Positions 1 through 6,301 of a stretch of DNA of 6,413 nt are shown here, piece after piece; positions within the stretch are counted from its first letter, which is position 1; each line of letters begins with the position of its first letter. A model generated the notes under the pieces. The model did no database searches, was not told the DNA's origin, and saw only the letters and a program-made list of their open reading frames with translations. The position numbers and the translations under genes are program-made. The stretch comes from JAOAFX01 sp965649105. Its GTDB lineage: Bacteria; Hydrothermota; Tepidihabitantia; SM23-42; JAOAFX01. The stretch lies in assembly GCA_965649105.1 (NCBI GenBank), contig CBFGJP010000110.1, positions 1-6,413 on the forward strand, in the 5' to 3' direction.

Positions 1-111
1 TTTTGCTATTCCTTGCCAATCAATGGCATCAAAGATTTGCTTTATTGGGTCATCAGGTGTGATGGTTCGGGCGATGTAGAAGTCCATGAAATTAAGTTGT
101 CTATTTGACAT
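1..111 (-). CDS. Putative IS transposase, N-terminal 37 residues only (runs off left edge)
   Basis: The reading frame opens at an ATG (111-109) and stays open for 37 codons to the window edge. The protein begins MSNRQLNFMDFYIARTI and continues to an acidic, aromatic patch ending in AIDWQGIAK. A short polar start, an early aromatic/acidic block and an 'IDW..I' stretch near residue 30 resemble the N-terminal domain of IS5/IS1182-type DDE transposases. That is a judgement by eye, and the catalytic region lies outside the window. A Shine-Dalgarno AAGGAGG (minus strand of 115-121) sits only 3 nt before the ATG, which is close. A consensus promoter lies just upstream, so the gene's own 5' end looks intact. 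It is transcribed away from the asmA-like gene. If it is not a transposase, it is an unrecognised soluble protein; there is no signal peptide or membrane segment in the visible part. Confidence 0.5.
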   Translation of the reverse strand, partial: MSNRQLNFMDFYIARTITPDDPIKQIFDAIDWQGIAK

Positions 112-129
112 TTGCCTCCTTGGTGTAGT

Positions 130-157
130 ATTATACATTAAAAAAAGGCGATGTCAA
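130..157 (-). promoter_or_regulatory. Sigma70-type promoter for the leftward gene
   Basis: On the minus strand, TTGACA (152-157) and TATAAT (130-135) are both perfect consensus hexamers, separated by 16 bp (136-151). The spacer contains a run of seven T. The -10 ends 18 nt before the ATG at 111, so transcription should start near 122-124. That leaves a leader of only about 11-13 nt, just enough to carry the AAGGAGG at 115-121. The promoter points only leftward, and I found no equally good promoter for the + strand gene in the same gap. Confidence 0.85.
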
Positions 158-164
158 GGGGAGT

Positions 165-247
165 GTAGCATTGGGAATTTTAATAACAGTATTCGCCATC
201 CCGCCAGGTGGTGTGGCGGACTGGCGGACTGTCAATCCCGATGCTAC
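165..247. repeat. Large imperfect hairpin, REP/MITE-like
   Basis: Outer arms GTAGCATTGGGA (165-176) and TCCCGATGCTAC (236-247) pair over 12 positions with a single G-T wobble. After an asymmetric internal loop (177-185 against 233-235), the inner arms 186-206 and 214-232 pair again, with a 2-nt bulge at 191-192, two mismatches and a wobble, closing on the 7-nt loop GGTGGTG (207-213). The right inner arm contains the tandem TGGCGGAC TGGCGGAC (214-229). The core is strikingly GC-rich against AT-rich surroundings. The frame of the asmA-like gene happens to stay open through here from a TTG at 171, but the conceptual peptide looks like translated repeat. There is no T-run on either side, so it is not a standard terminator. 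It lies directly behind the transposase promoter, as an IS end or a derived miniature element might. Confidence 0.7.
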
Positions 248-292
248 GGAGGTAATTAAAAAAATGGGGTTTCTGCAAAATATGGAAAATGC

Positions 293-316
293 GGTGTTTA
301 GGAATTTCCGAACACC
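293..316. repeat. 24-bp palindrome upstream of the asmA-like gene
   Basis: GGTGTTTAGGAA (293-304) is followed directly by TTTCCGAACACC (305-316). The halves pair at 11 of 12 positions when two G-T wobbles are allowed, with one A-C mismatch. The outer six bp (GGTGTT/AACACC) are perfect. The site ends 17 nt before the AAGGAGG of the asmA-like gene. It could be a protein-binding operator, the stem of a 5'-UTR hairpin, or part of the neighbouring repeat element. No T-tract follows, so it is unlikely to be a terminator. Confidence 0.55.
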
Positions 317-332
317 CACTTTATTTAAAATC

Positions 333-339
333 AAGGAGG
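333..339 (+). promoter_or_regulatory. Ribosome binding site that fixes the asmA-like start
   Basis: AAGGAGG lies 5 nt before the ATG at 345. It is the strongest Shine-Dalgarno on the + strand of this window and decides between the 345 start and the in-frame alternatives at 264 (ATG) and 171 (TTG). No convincing -35/-10 pair was found for this gene between 158 and 332. Confidence 0.8.
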
Positions 340-344
340 GCAGT

Positions 345-2618
345 ATGAAAAAAATTTTGAAAATCCTCAGCATAATAATCGGTGTGCTGGTATTTATTTT
401 TGTGATTGGTTATATTGCAATAAATTCCTTGCTCACACCGTCATACCTGCGCAGTGTCGTAGAAAAAATGTTGTCTCAGACATTGGACTATCCAGTTGAG
501 GTGGGCAATGTATCGTTAAAATTAGGATTCAAGATTGCCATAGGAATTGATAAAATCTCCTTAAAAAATCCTCCGGGATTTACTGTTCAGAAAATGATGA
601 ATATAGAAAAGATAAACCTTAATTTGAAACTGCTCCCCTTATTTAAAAGACAGATCGTAATAAACAGTATCTCAACAAATGGTGCGGTGATAAATATTGA
701 ACGAAACAAAGATAATTATTACAATATCGCAATACCGAAAATACAAAAGACCGAAGGACCGGGTTTCAAAGTTGCGGTTGATAAAATAGAAATTTCAAAA
801 ACAGAGATTAATTACCTGGATGCGATCTCAAAGGCTGAATATAAGATAAAAAATGTAAATCAGAAAATAAATTTCAAAAAGAGTTTGATTTCAATAGAGG
901 GCAACCAGGGTATAGATATTTATCAAATAAAAGATTTCCCAACACTTACATTGGATATTGATAATAAAATTGAGTATGATACCCTGACCAGGAATATCGA
1001 CATAAAGGAAATTAATGTGGAATACGGCACGGTTAAAGCGAAGATAAGTGGAACAGTAGAAAAATCCGAGTTATTAAATTTGCATGCGAATCTGAATATT
1101 TTTGATTTAACAAAAATAATCGGTTTAATACCACAAAAATCAAGGCCGGAAAAACTATCCGGTTCAATAAGGGCTGATGCCACAATCCTGGGCACAACTA
1201 AAGACCCAAAGGTAAACGGAAAATGCGAACTCGTAAATATTGAAGTGAAATTAAAGGAATTAAACCAGCCGGTTCAGAAGATTAATGGCAGTTTTGCCTT
1301 TGACATTAACTCAATAAAAAATATCATTATCCAGGGGATATATGGAACATCAAGATTTGATATAAACGGTGGGGTGAATAATCTAAAAAATCCCCTGCTT
1401 GATTTGATTGTGAAAATAGCATTAAACTTAAAAGATGTTGAAAAATTCTCTGCCCAGACAAGCGGAATGAAACTATCCGGAACCGCAAATATAAATATTG
1501 CGTTAAAAGGGAATGTTGAAAAACCAAATTATTTTGGTGATTATACAATTGTCGACTGCACAATTGACGGCATTGGATTTGTAAAACCCATAACGAACTT
1601 GAAGATGAAGGGAACACTCCAGAATGATGGGGCAAAAATTTCTGAATGCTCCGGGCATATTGGCAGATCTGATTTTTCATTTAGCGGTTATGTATCAAAT
1701 TTCAACAAACCCGTTATCCAGATAAAAAATACTTCTAACCTCATTGACCTTGATGAACTATTCCCGAAGACAAAACAGGAAAAGAAGACAGAACAAAAAG
1801 AGATACCGATAACGCTGCTGGGCAATTTCTGGATTAACAAACTAACGGGTATGGATATGGAATTCAAAAATATCAACACATCATTCAAATTTGAAAACGG
1901 CATAATCGATGTAAAAGGTTGCAAAGCCGAGACATTTGATGGTCAGGTGGAGTTTGACCTTTACTATAACACCAATAGCCCTGAACCCTACCGGATAAAT
2001 ACAAGAATGACAAATATAAATGTCCAGATGTTTCTCAAAAGATTCTTGAAATTTGAAAATCTACAGGGAACACTCTCGGGTGTTAATAACTTCCAGGGAA
2101 AAGGTTTTGGACAGAAACAGGTGATTGCAAATCTCACGGCAAGTGGTAATGTGAAACTCAGAAATGGAGCCTTCAACAACTTTGAATTTTTGAACAAACT
2201 CTGTGACTGGCTGGGATTAAAAGATAAAAAGATAATTCCGATAAACGACATTGTCTGCTCATTCAAGATTGAAAATGGAAGGTCAAATATTGAAGATTGG
2301 TCTATGGAAACCGACATAGGAAAGTTTCTTGTAAATGGCTGGATAAAACTTGATGGAATGATGAATCTTGCGATTACGCTCACATTAAACAAAAGGGAAT
2401 CTGATATCCTGAAGAGTTATCGTGGTGACTGGATATTATACTACGACCCACAGGGAAGAGCAACGGTTGATTTAATCGCTAGCGGGAAATTACTGGCTCC
2501 TCAGTTTAAACTTGATACAAACAAAATAAAGGAACGACTGAAGGGCAAGATAAAAGATGAATTTGATAAAAAGAAGAAAGAACTCGAAAATAAATTTAAG
2601 GATCTTTTCAAAAAATAA
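345..2618 (+). CDS. AsmA-family envelope protein
   Basis: The 757-residue protein has the AsmA layout. Residues 1-4 are a basic head, about 5-27 one hydrophobic membrane anchor (KILSIIIGVLVFIFVIGYIA), and about 30-135 the AsmA N-terminal pattern (LDYPVEVGNVSLKL, then NPPGF, then LLPLFKRQIVINSI). A long beta-rich, repetitive body follows. An AsmA C-terminal region lies at about 570-690 (GTLSGVNNFQGKGFGQKQ, later SGNVKLRNGAFNNFEFLN). Residues about 726-757 form a highly charged Lys/Glu helix. Members sit in the inner membrane with the body in the periplasm; they are implicated in outer-membrane homeostasis and, for TamB/YhdP-like relatives, in lipid transfer between membranes. The ATG at 345 is preferred: AAGGAGG lies at 333-339, 5 nt away, and the anchor follows at once. 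An in-frame ATG at 264 behind GGAGG (248-252, 11 nt away) would add 27 polar residues and is less likely. The exact subfamily is unclear, so no symbol is given. Confidence 0.88.
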   Translation: MKKILKILSIIIGVLVFIFVIGYIAINSLLTPSYLRSVVEKMLSQTLDYPVEVGNVSLKLGFKIAIGIDKISLKNPPGFTVQKMMNIEKINLNLKLLPLFKRQIVINSISTNGAVINIERNKDNYYNIAIPKIQKTEGPGFKVAVDKIEISKTEINYLDAISKAEYKIKNVNQKINFKKSLISIEGNQGIDIYQIKDFPTLTLDIDNKIEYDTLTRNIDIKEINVEYGTVKAKISGTVEKSELLNLHANLNIFDLTKIIGLIPQKSRPEKLSGSIRADATILGTTKDPKVNGKCELVNIEVKLKELNQPVQKINGSFAFDINSIKNIIIQGIYGTSRFDINGGVNNLKNPLLDLIVKIALNLKDVEKFSAQTSGMKLSGTANINIALKGNVEKPNYFGDYTIVDCTIDGIGFVKPITNLKMKGTLQNDGAKISECSGHIGRSDFSFSGYVSNFNKPVIQIKNTSNLIDLDELFPKTKQEKKTEQKEIPITLLGNFWINKLTGMDMEFKNINTSFKFENGIIDVKGCKAETFDGQVEFDLYYNTNSPEPYRINTRMTNINVQMFLKRFLKFENLQGTLSGVNNFQGKGFGQKQVIANLTASGNVKLRNGAFNNFEFLNKLCDWLGLKDKKIIPINDIVCSFKIENGRSNIEDWSMETDIGKFLVNGWIKLDGMMNLAITLTLNKRESDILKSYRGDWILYYDPQGRATVDLIASGKLLAPQFKLDTNKIKERLKGKIKDEFDKKKKELENKFKDLFKK

Positions 2619-3502
2619 TGCCCGAACTACCGGAAGTAGAAACGATAAAAAGGGAATTAAAATCAGAGATAATAAATCAAAAGATCACTGATTGCAAAAT
2701 CTTTAGAAAGGACATTGTTGGATATCCTGCACCTGATAAATTCTGCAAATGCATAATTAATGAAACAATCATAAATGTAACAAGAAGGGCGAAATATCTG
2801 ATAATTGTTTTGAGTAATGAAAAAAAACTGATATTCCATTTAAGGTTGTCAGGAAGGATATTCGTTCTGAAAAATCCCCAATTTCAAATCTCAAATCCCA
2901 AACAATCTTTAAATTCTAATTTAGAAATAATCCAATTTAATGAAAAAACAAAATTTGTGAGATTGATAATAGGCTTGGAAGATAAGTTGCTTGTTTTCTG
3001 TGAGCCAAGGGCACTAGGAAGGGTATATCTGATAAAAGAAAATGAAAGACCAAAGATTTTAAAGGGATTTTTTAATCTCAGTTTTGAACCACTATCACCA
3101 GAATACGATTTTAATTATTTCAAAGACAAAATAAAAAACCGCAAGGCAAAGATAAAATCTGTATTGCTTGACCAGTGTATATGTGCAGGTGTTGGAAATA
3201 TTTATTCGGATGAAGCACTCTTCCATGCCGGAATAAGACCAACAAGAAGGGCAAACACTTTAAAGACTGATGAGATATTCAAACTCCTTCTGGCAATGAA
3301 ACAGGTATTGAGAAAAGGGATTGATGAGTGTGGAACAACGGTCTCGGACTATAAAAGAACAGATGGAAAGAGTGGAAACTTCCAGAATTTCTTGTATGTC
3401 TATGACCGTGAAGGTGAACCGTGTAAAAAATGTGGTAAAACTATTGTTTTGACAAAGATAGGCAATCGGTCAACACGGTATTGCCCGAAGTGCCAGAAGT
3501 GA
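2618..3502 (+). CDS. mutM: Formamidopyrimidine-DNA glycosylase (Fpg/MutM)
   Basis: This 294-residue base-excision repair enzyme removes 8-oxoguanine and formamidopyrimidines and cuts the abasic site by beta/delta elimination. It begins MPELPEVETI, giving the catalytic Pro2, Glu3 and Glu6; removal of Met1 frees the Pro2 nucleophile. Lys59 (RRAKYL) is the conserved beta-hairpin lysine. HLRLSG lies at 74-79, and the helix-two-turn-helix at about 179-212 includes GVGNIYSDEAL with the DNA-contacting Asn193. The C-terminal zinc finger uses Cys269, Cys272, Cys289 and Cys292, with Arg284 matching the damage-contacting finger arginine. Two oddities: about 20 extra residues at 86-108 compared with typical members, coded by repeat-like DNA, and EPRALG (129-134) where most Fpgs have a D.R.FG motif. 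The ATG shares its A with the TAA of the asmA-like gene and has only a distant AAGGA (about 2598-2602), so translation is probably coupled. All key catalytic residues are present. Confidence 0.95.
   Translation: MPELPEVETIKRELKSEIINQKITDCKIFRKDIVGYPAPDKFCKCIINETIINVTRRAKYLIIVLSNEKKLIFHLRLSGRIFVLKNPQFQISNPKQSLNSNLEIIQFNEKTKFVRLIIGLEDKLLVFCEPRALGRVYLIKENERPKILKGFFNLSFEPLSPEYDFNYFKDKIKNRKAKIKSVLLDQCICAGVGNIYSDEALFHAGIRPTRRANTLKTDEIFKLLLAMKQVLRKGIDECGTTVSDYKRTDGKSGNFQNFLYVYDREGEPCKKCGKTIVLTKIGNRSTRYCPKCQK
2875..2902 (+). repeat. Degenerate 7-bp tandem repeat inside mutM
   Basis: Four successive heptads, TCCCCAA TTTCAAA TCTCAAA TCCCAAA, share the consensus TYYCAAA. They begin the extra segment of MutM (residues about 86-108). 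Seven is not a multiple of three, so the repeat is a property of the DNA and not of the protein. The segment lacks the Lys/Glu-rich codons of the flanks and is rich in Asn, Gln, Ser and Pro. Confidence 0.6.
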
Positions 3503-3554
3503 CAGAGCAAATCCCCAAAAAGGCATTTCGGATTGCGGATCTAATTAATGAGGC

Positions 3555-3568
3555 ATCAGCAAGCTGAT
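3555..3568 (+). other. Small hairpin after mutM, weak terminator candidate
   Basis: ATCAGC (3555-3560) and GCTGAT (3563-3568) form a perfect 6-bp stem around a 2-nt loop, which in practice would open to a 4-nt loop, 52 nt after the mutM stop. The following bases (ACACTTTAGACC) contain no real T-tract, so intrinsic termination here would be inefficient at best. It is the only stem of this kind between mutM and the repeats at 3608. Confidence 0.25.
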
Positions 3569-3607
3569 ACACTTTAGACCACAAACAAATGACCATACTG
3601 GCAACTA

Positions 3608-3628
3608 TGACCAATAACCAATAACTAT
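3608..3628 (+). repeat. Degenerate 7-bp tandem repeat in the mutM-valS gap
   Basis: Three heptads, TGACCAA TAACCAA TAACTAT, run in series and contain a perfect CCAATAA pair (3611-3617, 3618-3624). ATGACCA occurs twice nearby (3589-3595, 3607-3613). A 6-bp inverted repeat, ATAACT/AGTTAT (3621-3626, 3630-3635), overlaps the end. A second degenerate heptad series, GGCATTT CGGATTG CGGATCT, lies at 3522-3542. No ORF or RNA gene is apparent in 3503-3666; the rest of that stretch shows nothing I can name. Confidence 0.5.
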
Positions 3629-3666
3629 CAGTTATATACTGCGAGATTGTGAAAAATAAGGATGTA

Positions 3667-3694
3667 TTGACATTGAAAAGAATCTATGTATATT
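3667..3694 (+). promoter_or_regulatory. valS promoter placing transcription start at the start codon
   Basis: A perfect -35 TTGACA (3667-3672) is followed, after 16 bp, by TATATT (3689-3694), five of six matches to the -10 consensus. The nine bases ATGTATATT (3686-3694) match eight of nine at the -10 of the leftward promoter (ATGTATAAT), which also has a 16-bp spacer. The -10 ends 6 nt before the valS ATG, so transcription should begin at or within a base or two of the A at 3701. An alternative -10, TATTTA (3691-3696, 18-bp spacer), would move the start slightly into the gene. There is no room for a T-box or other leader regulator downstream of this promoter. Confidence 0.75.
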
Positions 3695-3700
3695 TAAGAT

Positions 3701-6301
3701 ATGGCAGATTTTTCATCACGTTATGAACCAAAAGGGATTGAAGACAGAATATATGATTTCTGGCTAAAAGAGCATTTATTCACCCCGAATCTTAATTCAA
3801 ACAAACCAACCTATACAATAACCATCCCCCCACCCAATGTTACCGGAAGGCTCACTTTGGGCCATATTCTCAATAATACCATTCAGGATGTTCTGATTAG
3901 ATATAAAAAAATGTGCGGGTATGAAACACTCTGGGTGCCCGGTATGGACCACGCAGGGATTGCAACCCAGGTAAAGGTTGAAGAAGAAAGGCTCCTGCCC
4001 AAAGGAATAAGAAAAGAAGATTTAGGAAGGGAAGGGTTTTTAAAAGAGGTCTGGAAATGGAAAGAAGAATATGCGAATGTCATCCGGATGCAGTTGAAAA
4101 AGATGGGCTGTGCATTAGACTGGACAAGAGAACACTTTACCCTTTCTGAAGAATATTCAAAAAAAGTTATTAAAGTCTTTGTTGACCTTTATAATAAAAG
4201 ATTGATTTATCGCGGTGAGAGAATCATCAACTGGTGTCCGAGATGTCTCACTGCATTATCTGATGAACAGGTTGAAACAGAAAGTAAAGCAGGAAAACTT
4301 TATTACATTAGATATCCAATAAAAAATTCTAATGACTTTATCACCGTCGCTACGACCCGACCTGAAACAATGCTGGGTGATACCGCGATCTGCGTTAATC
4401 CAAATGATGAAAGATATAAAAACCTTATAGGCAAAACTGCAATTCTGCCGATAATGAACCGGGAGATACCAATAATCGCCGATAGTTATGTTGACCCGGA
4501 ATTCGGAACCGGTGCACTTAAAGTTACCCCTGCCCATGACCTATTTGATTTTGAATTATCAAAGAAACACAATCTCCAGATTGTGAATATAATGAATCCG
4601 GATGGCACTATCAATGAGAATGGAGGGGAATATAAAGGCACAGAGAGATTTGAGGCAAGGAAAAAAATTATCGAACACCTTGATCGATTAAAACTTCTGG
4701 AAAAAATTGAAAATTATACTGTACCGCTGGCGATATGTGAGCGGTGCGAGACGCCGATTGAACCGAGATTATCAAAACAATGGTTTGTCAAAATGAAACC
4801 ACTTGCCGAACCAGCACTCGAGGTTGTTAAAAATGGAAAGATAAAGATATATCCAAAAAGATGGGTGAATCTGTACAACCACTGGCTTGAAAATGTAAAA
4901 GACTGGTGCATCTCACGACAATTATGGTGGGGACACCGGATACCGATATACTACTGTAAAGACTGTTATAAAGAAGAAAACGCAAAGGGTATAATCGTCT
5001 CCGAGAAAATGCCGGAAAGGTGTCCTTATTGTGGTTCAGTTGATATATATCAGGACGAAGATGTTCTTGATACCTGGTTTTCATCCTGGCTCTGGCCCTT
5101 TGCAACACTGGGCTGGCCCGAGCAAACTTGCGATTATCAAAGATTCTATCCAACCCAGACCCTTGCCACGGGCTGGGACATTATCTATCTATGGGTTGCC
5201 CGAATGATAATGGCCGGGATTGAGTTCACAAAAAATATTCCTTTCAGTAATGTGGTTTTCCATCCCATGATCCGTGACGAAAAAGGACGGAAGATGTCAA
5301 AGAGTCTAGGCAATTCACCTGAACCGATGGATTTGATTGATAAATATGGTGCGGATGCATTGAGATTTGGACTTATGCTTATCACACCCCGTGAGCAGGA
5401 TGTGCTTTATAGCGAAAAATCAATAGATGTGGGAAGAAAATTCTGTAATAAACTATGGAATGCAAGCAGACTTTTATACACATCATTCCCTGAAATACCT
5501 GAAAAATTCCCTGATGAGCTCTCTGACTTTGACATCTGGATAATAAACCAGTTCAATAAGTTATTAAAGGATGGGGAATATCATTACAAAAATTTTGAAT
5601 TGAATGCACTGAGTAAAAAACTCTATGATTTTGTCTGGCATATATTTTGTGACTGGTATCTGGAGATAATAAAAATACCGCCCTATAATAAAAAGAATGT
5701 TTCAAAATATCTTTTAAGACAACTGCTGAAGGTCCTCCATCCATTCCTTCCCTTCATAACCGAAGAACTGTATCAAAAATTCACCCATAGAGAAAAGAGC
5801 ATACTCCTTGATGCGTATCCAGAGATAATTGACATTCCTGAACCGACACCGGTAGTCGAAGAATTTATAAAACTGATTGAAGAATTGAGAAATATTCGTG
5901 GGCTATTTTCCATCCCGCCAAACGAGACCCTGAACATCGTCATAGCAACAGATGAAGAGCGGATAAAATTTTTCGATTCCAATACACAATTATTCCAGAA
6001 ACTGGCAAAGATAAACAGCGTTGTCTTTGGAGCAAAACCTAAGGCACCTTCGGCAACCATCGTCCTGCCCAGGATTTTATGTTATGTGCTATTGAAAGGG
6101 ATAGATATAGAGAAAGAAAAGAAAAGGCTTGAAGGCGAGATTAACTTTTTGACGAAGAGGATTGATGAACTGAAGAACCGATTGAATAACCCGAAATATA
6201 TTGACCAGGTCAAAGCCGAGGTCCGGGAAAAAGAAGAGAAAAGACTTGAGGAATCCCTGATTAGAATTGAATATATAAAACAGGCGATAGAGAACCTATG
6301 A
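3701..6301 (+). CDS. valS: Valyl-tRNA synthetase
   Basis: This complete 866-residue class I synthetase charges tRNA-Val with valine in the cytoplasm. The active-site entry reads PPPNVTGRLTLGH (43-55), so the HIGH signature is TLGH (52-55) with Thr in place of the first His. GMDHAGIATQ (81-90) lines the valine/adenylate site. The CP1 editing domain, which removes mischarged Thr, carries TTRPETMLGD (218-227) and GTGALKVTPAHD (269-280). Cysteine pairs at 179/182 and 347/350, and at 419/422 and 441/444, match the two zinc-binding sites expected in bacterial ValRS. DWCISRQLWWGHRIP (401-415) and KMSKS (531-535) are intact. The anticodon-binding helical domain follows, then a C-terminal coiled coil at about 800-866 typical of ValRS, so the gene is full length. 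The ATG at 3701 is forced: an in-frame TAA lies at 3695-3697, and no other start precedes the conserved domain. No Shine-Dalgarno is present. Confidence 0.97.
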   Translation: MADFSSRYEPKGIEDRIYDFWLKEHLFTPNLNSNKPTYTITIPPPNVTGRLTLGHILNNTIQDVLIRYKKMCGYETLWVPGMDHAGIATQVKVEEERLLPKGIRKEDLGREGFLKEVWKWKEEYANVIRMQLKKMGCALDWTREHFTLSEEYSKKVIKVFVDLYNKRLIYRGERIINWCPRCLTALSDEQVETESKAGKLYYIRYPIKNSNDFITVATTRPETMLGDTAICVNPNDERYKNLIGKTAILPIMNREIPIIADSYVDPEFGTGALKVTPAHDLFDFELSKKHNLQIVNIMNPDGTINENGGEYKGTERFEARKKIIEHLDRLKLLEKIENYTVPLAICERCETPIEPRLSKQWFVKMKPLAEPALEVVKNGKIKIYPKRWVNLYNHWLENVKDWCISRQLWWGHRIPIYYCKDCYKEENAKGIIVSEKMPERCPYCGSVDIYQDEDVLDTWFSSWLWPFATLGWPEQTCDYQRFYPTQTLATGWDIIYLWVARMIMAGIEFTKNIPFSNVVFHPMIRDEKGRKMSKSLGNSPEPMDLIDKYGADALRFGLMLITPREQDVLYSEKSIDVGRKFCNKLWNASRLLYTSFPEIPEKFPDELSDFDIWIINQFNKLLKDGEYHYKNFELNALSKKLYDFVWHIFCDWYLEIIKIPPYNKKNVSKYLLRQLLKVLHPFLPFITEELYQKFTHREKSILLDAYPEIIDIPEPTPVVEEFIKLIEELRNIRGLFSIPPNETLNIVIATDEERIKFFDSNTQLFQKLAKINSVVFGAKPKAPSATIVLPRILCYVLLKGIDIEKEKKRLEGEINFLTKRIDELKNRLNNPKYIDQVKAEVREKEEKRLEESLIRIEYIKQAIENL

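Noticed and set aside
165..247. Bidirectional rho-independent terminator
   Set aside because: The stem is long and GC-rich, but no T-tract follows on the + strand and only scattered bases follow on the - strand. It also lies between divergent genes, where no terminator is needed.
171..344. N-terminal extension of the asmA-like gene from TTG at 171 (or ATG at 264)
   Set aside because: The frame is open, but it crosses the hairpin repeat and gives an atypical peptide. AAGGAGG at 333-339 and the membrane anchor directly after the ATG at 345 mark the real start.
131..373. 80-codon open frame on the minus strand across the divergent gap
   Set aside because: It overlaps the leftward promoter, the hairpin and the start of the asmA-like gene. 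It has no family signal, and its peptide is largely the translated repeat.
923..2392. Several minus-strand open frames within the asmA-like gene
   Set aside because: They are antisense to a well-supported gene, have no ribosome sites or recognisable domains, and are what AT-rich coding DNA gives by chance.
3503..3700. T-box riboswitch upstream of valS
   Set aside because: No T-box-like conserved block or terminator with a T-run is present, and the best promoter lies at the very end of the gap, leaving no leader.
4256..6060. Minus-strand open frames within valS
   Set aside because: They are antisense to a full-length conserved synthetase, with compositions expected of shadow frames.
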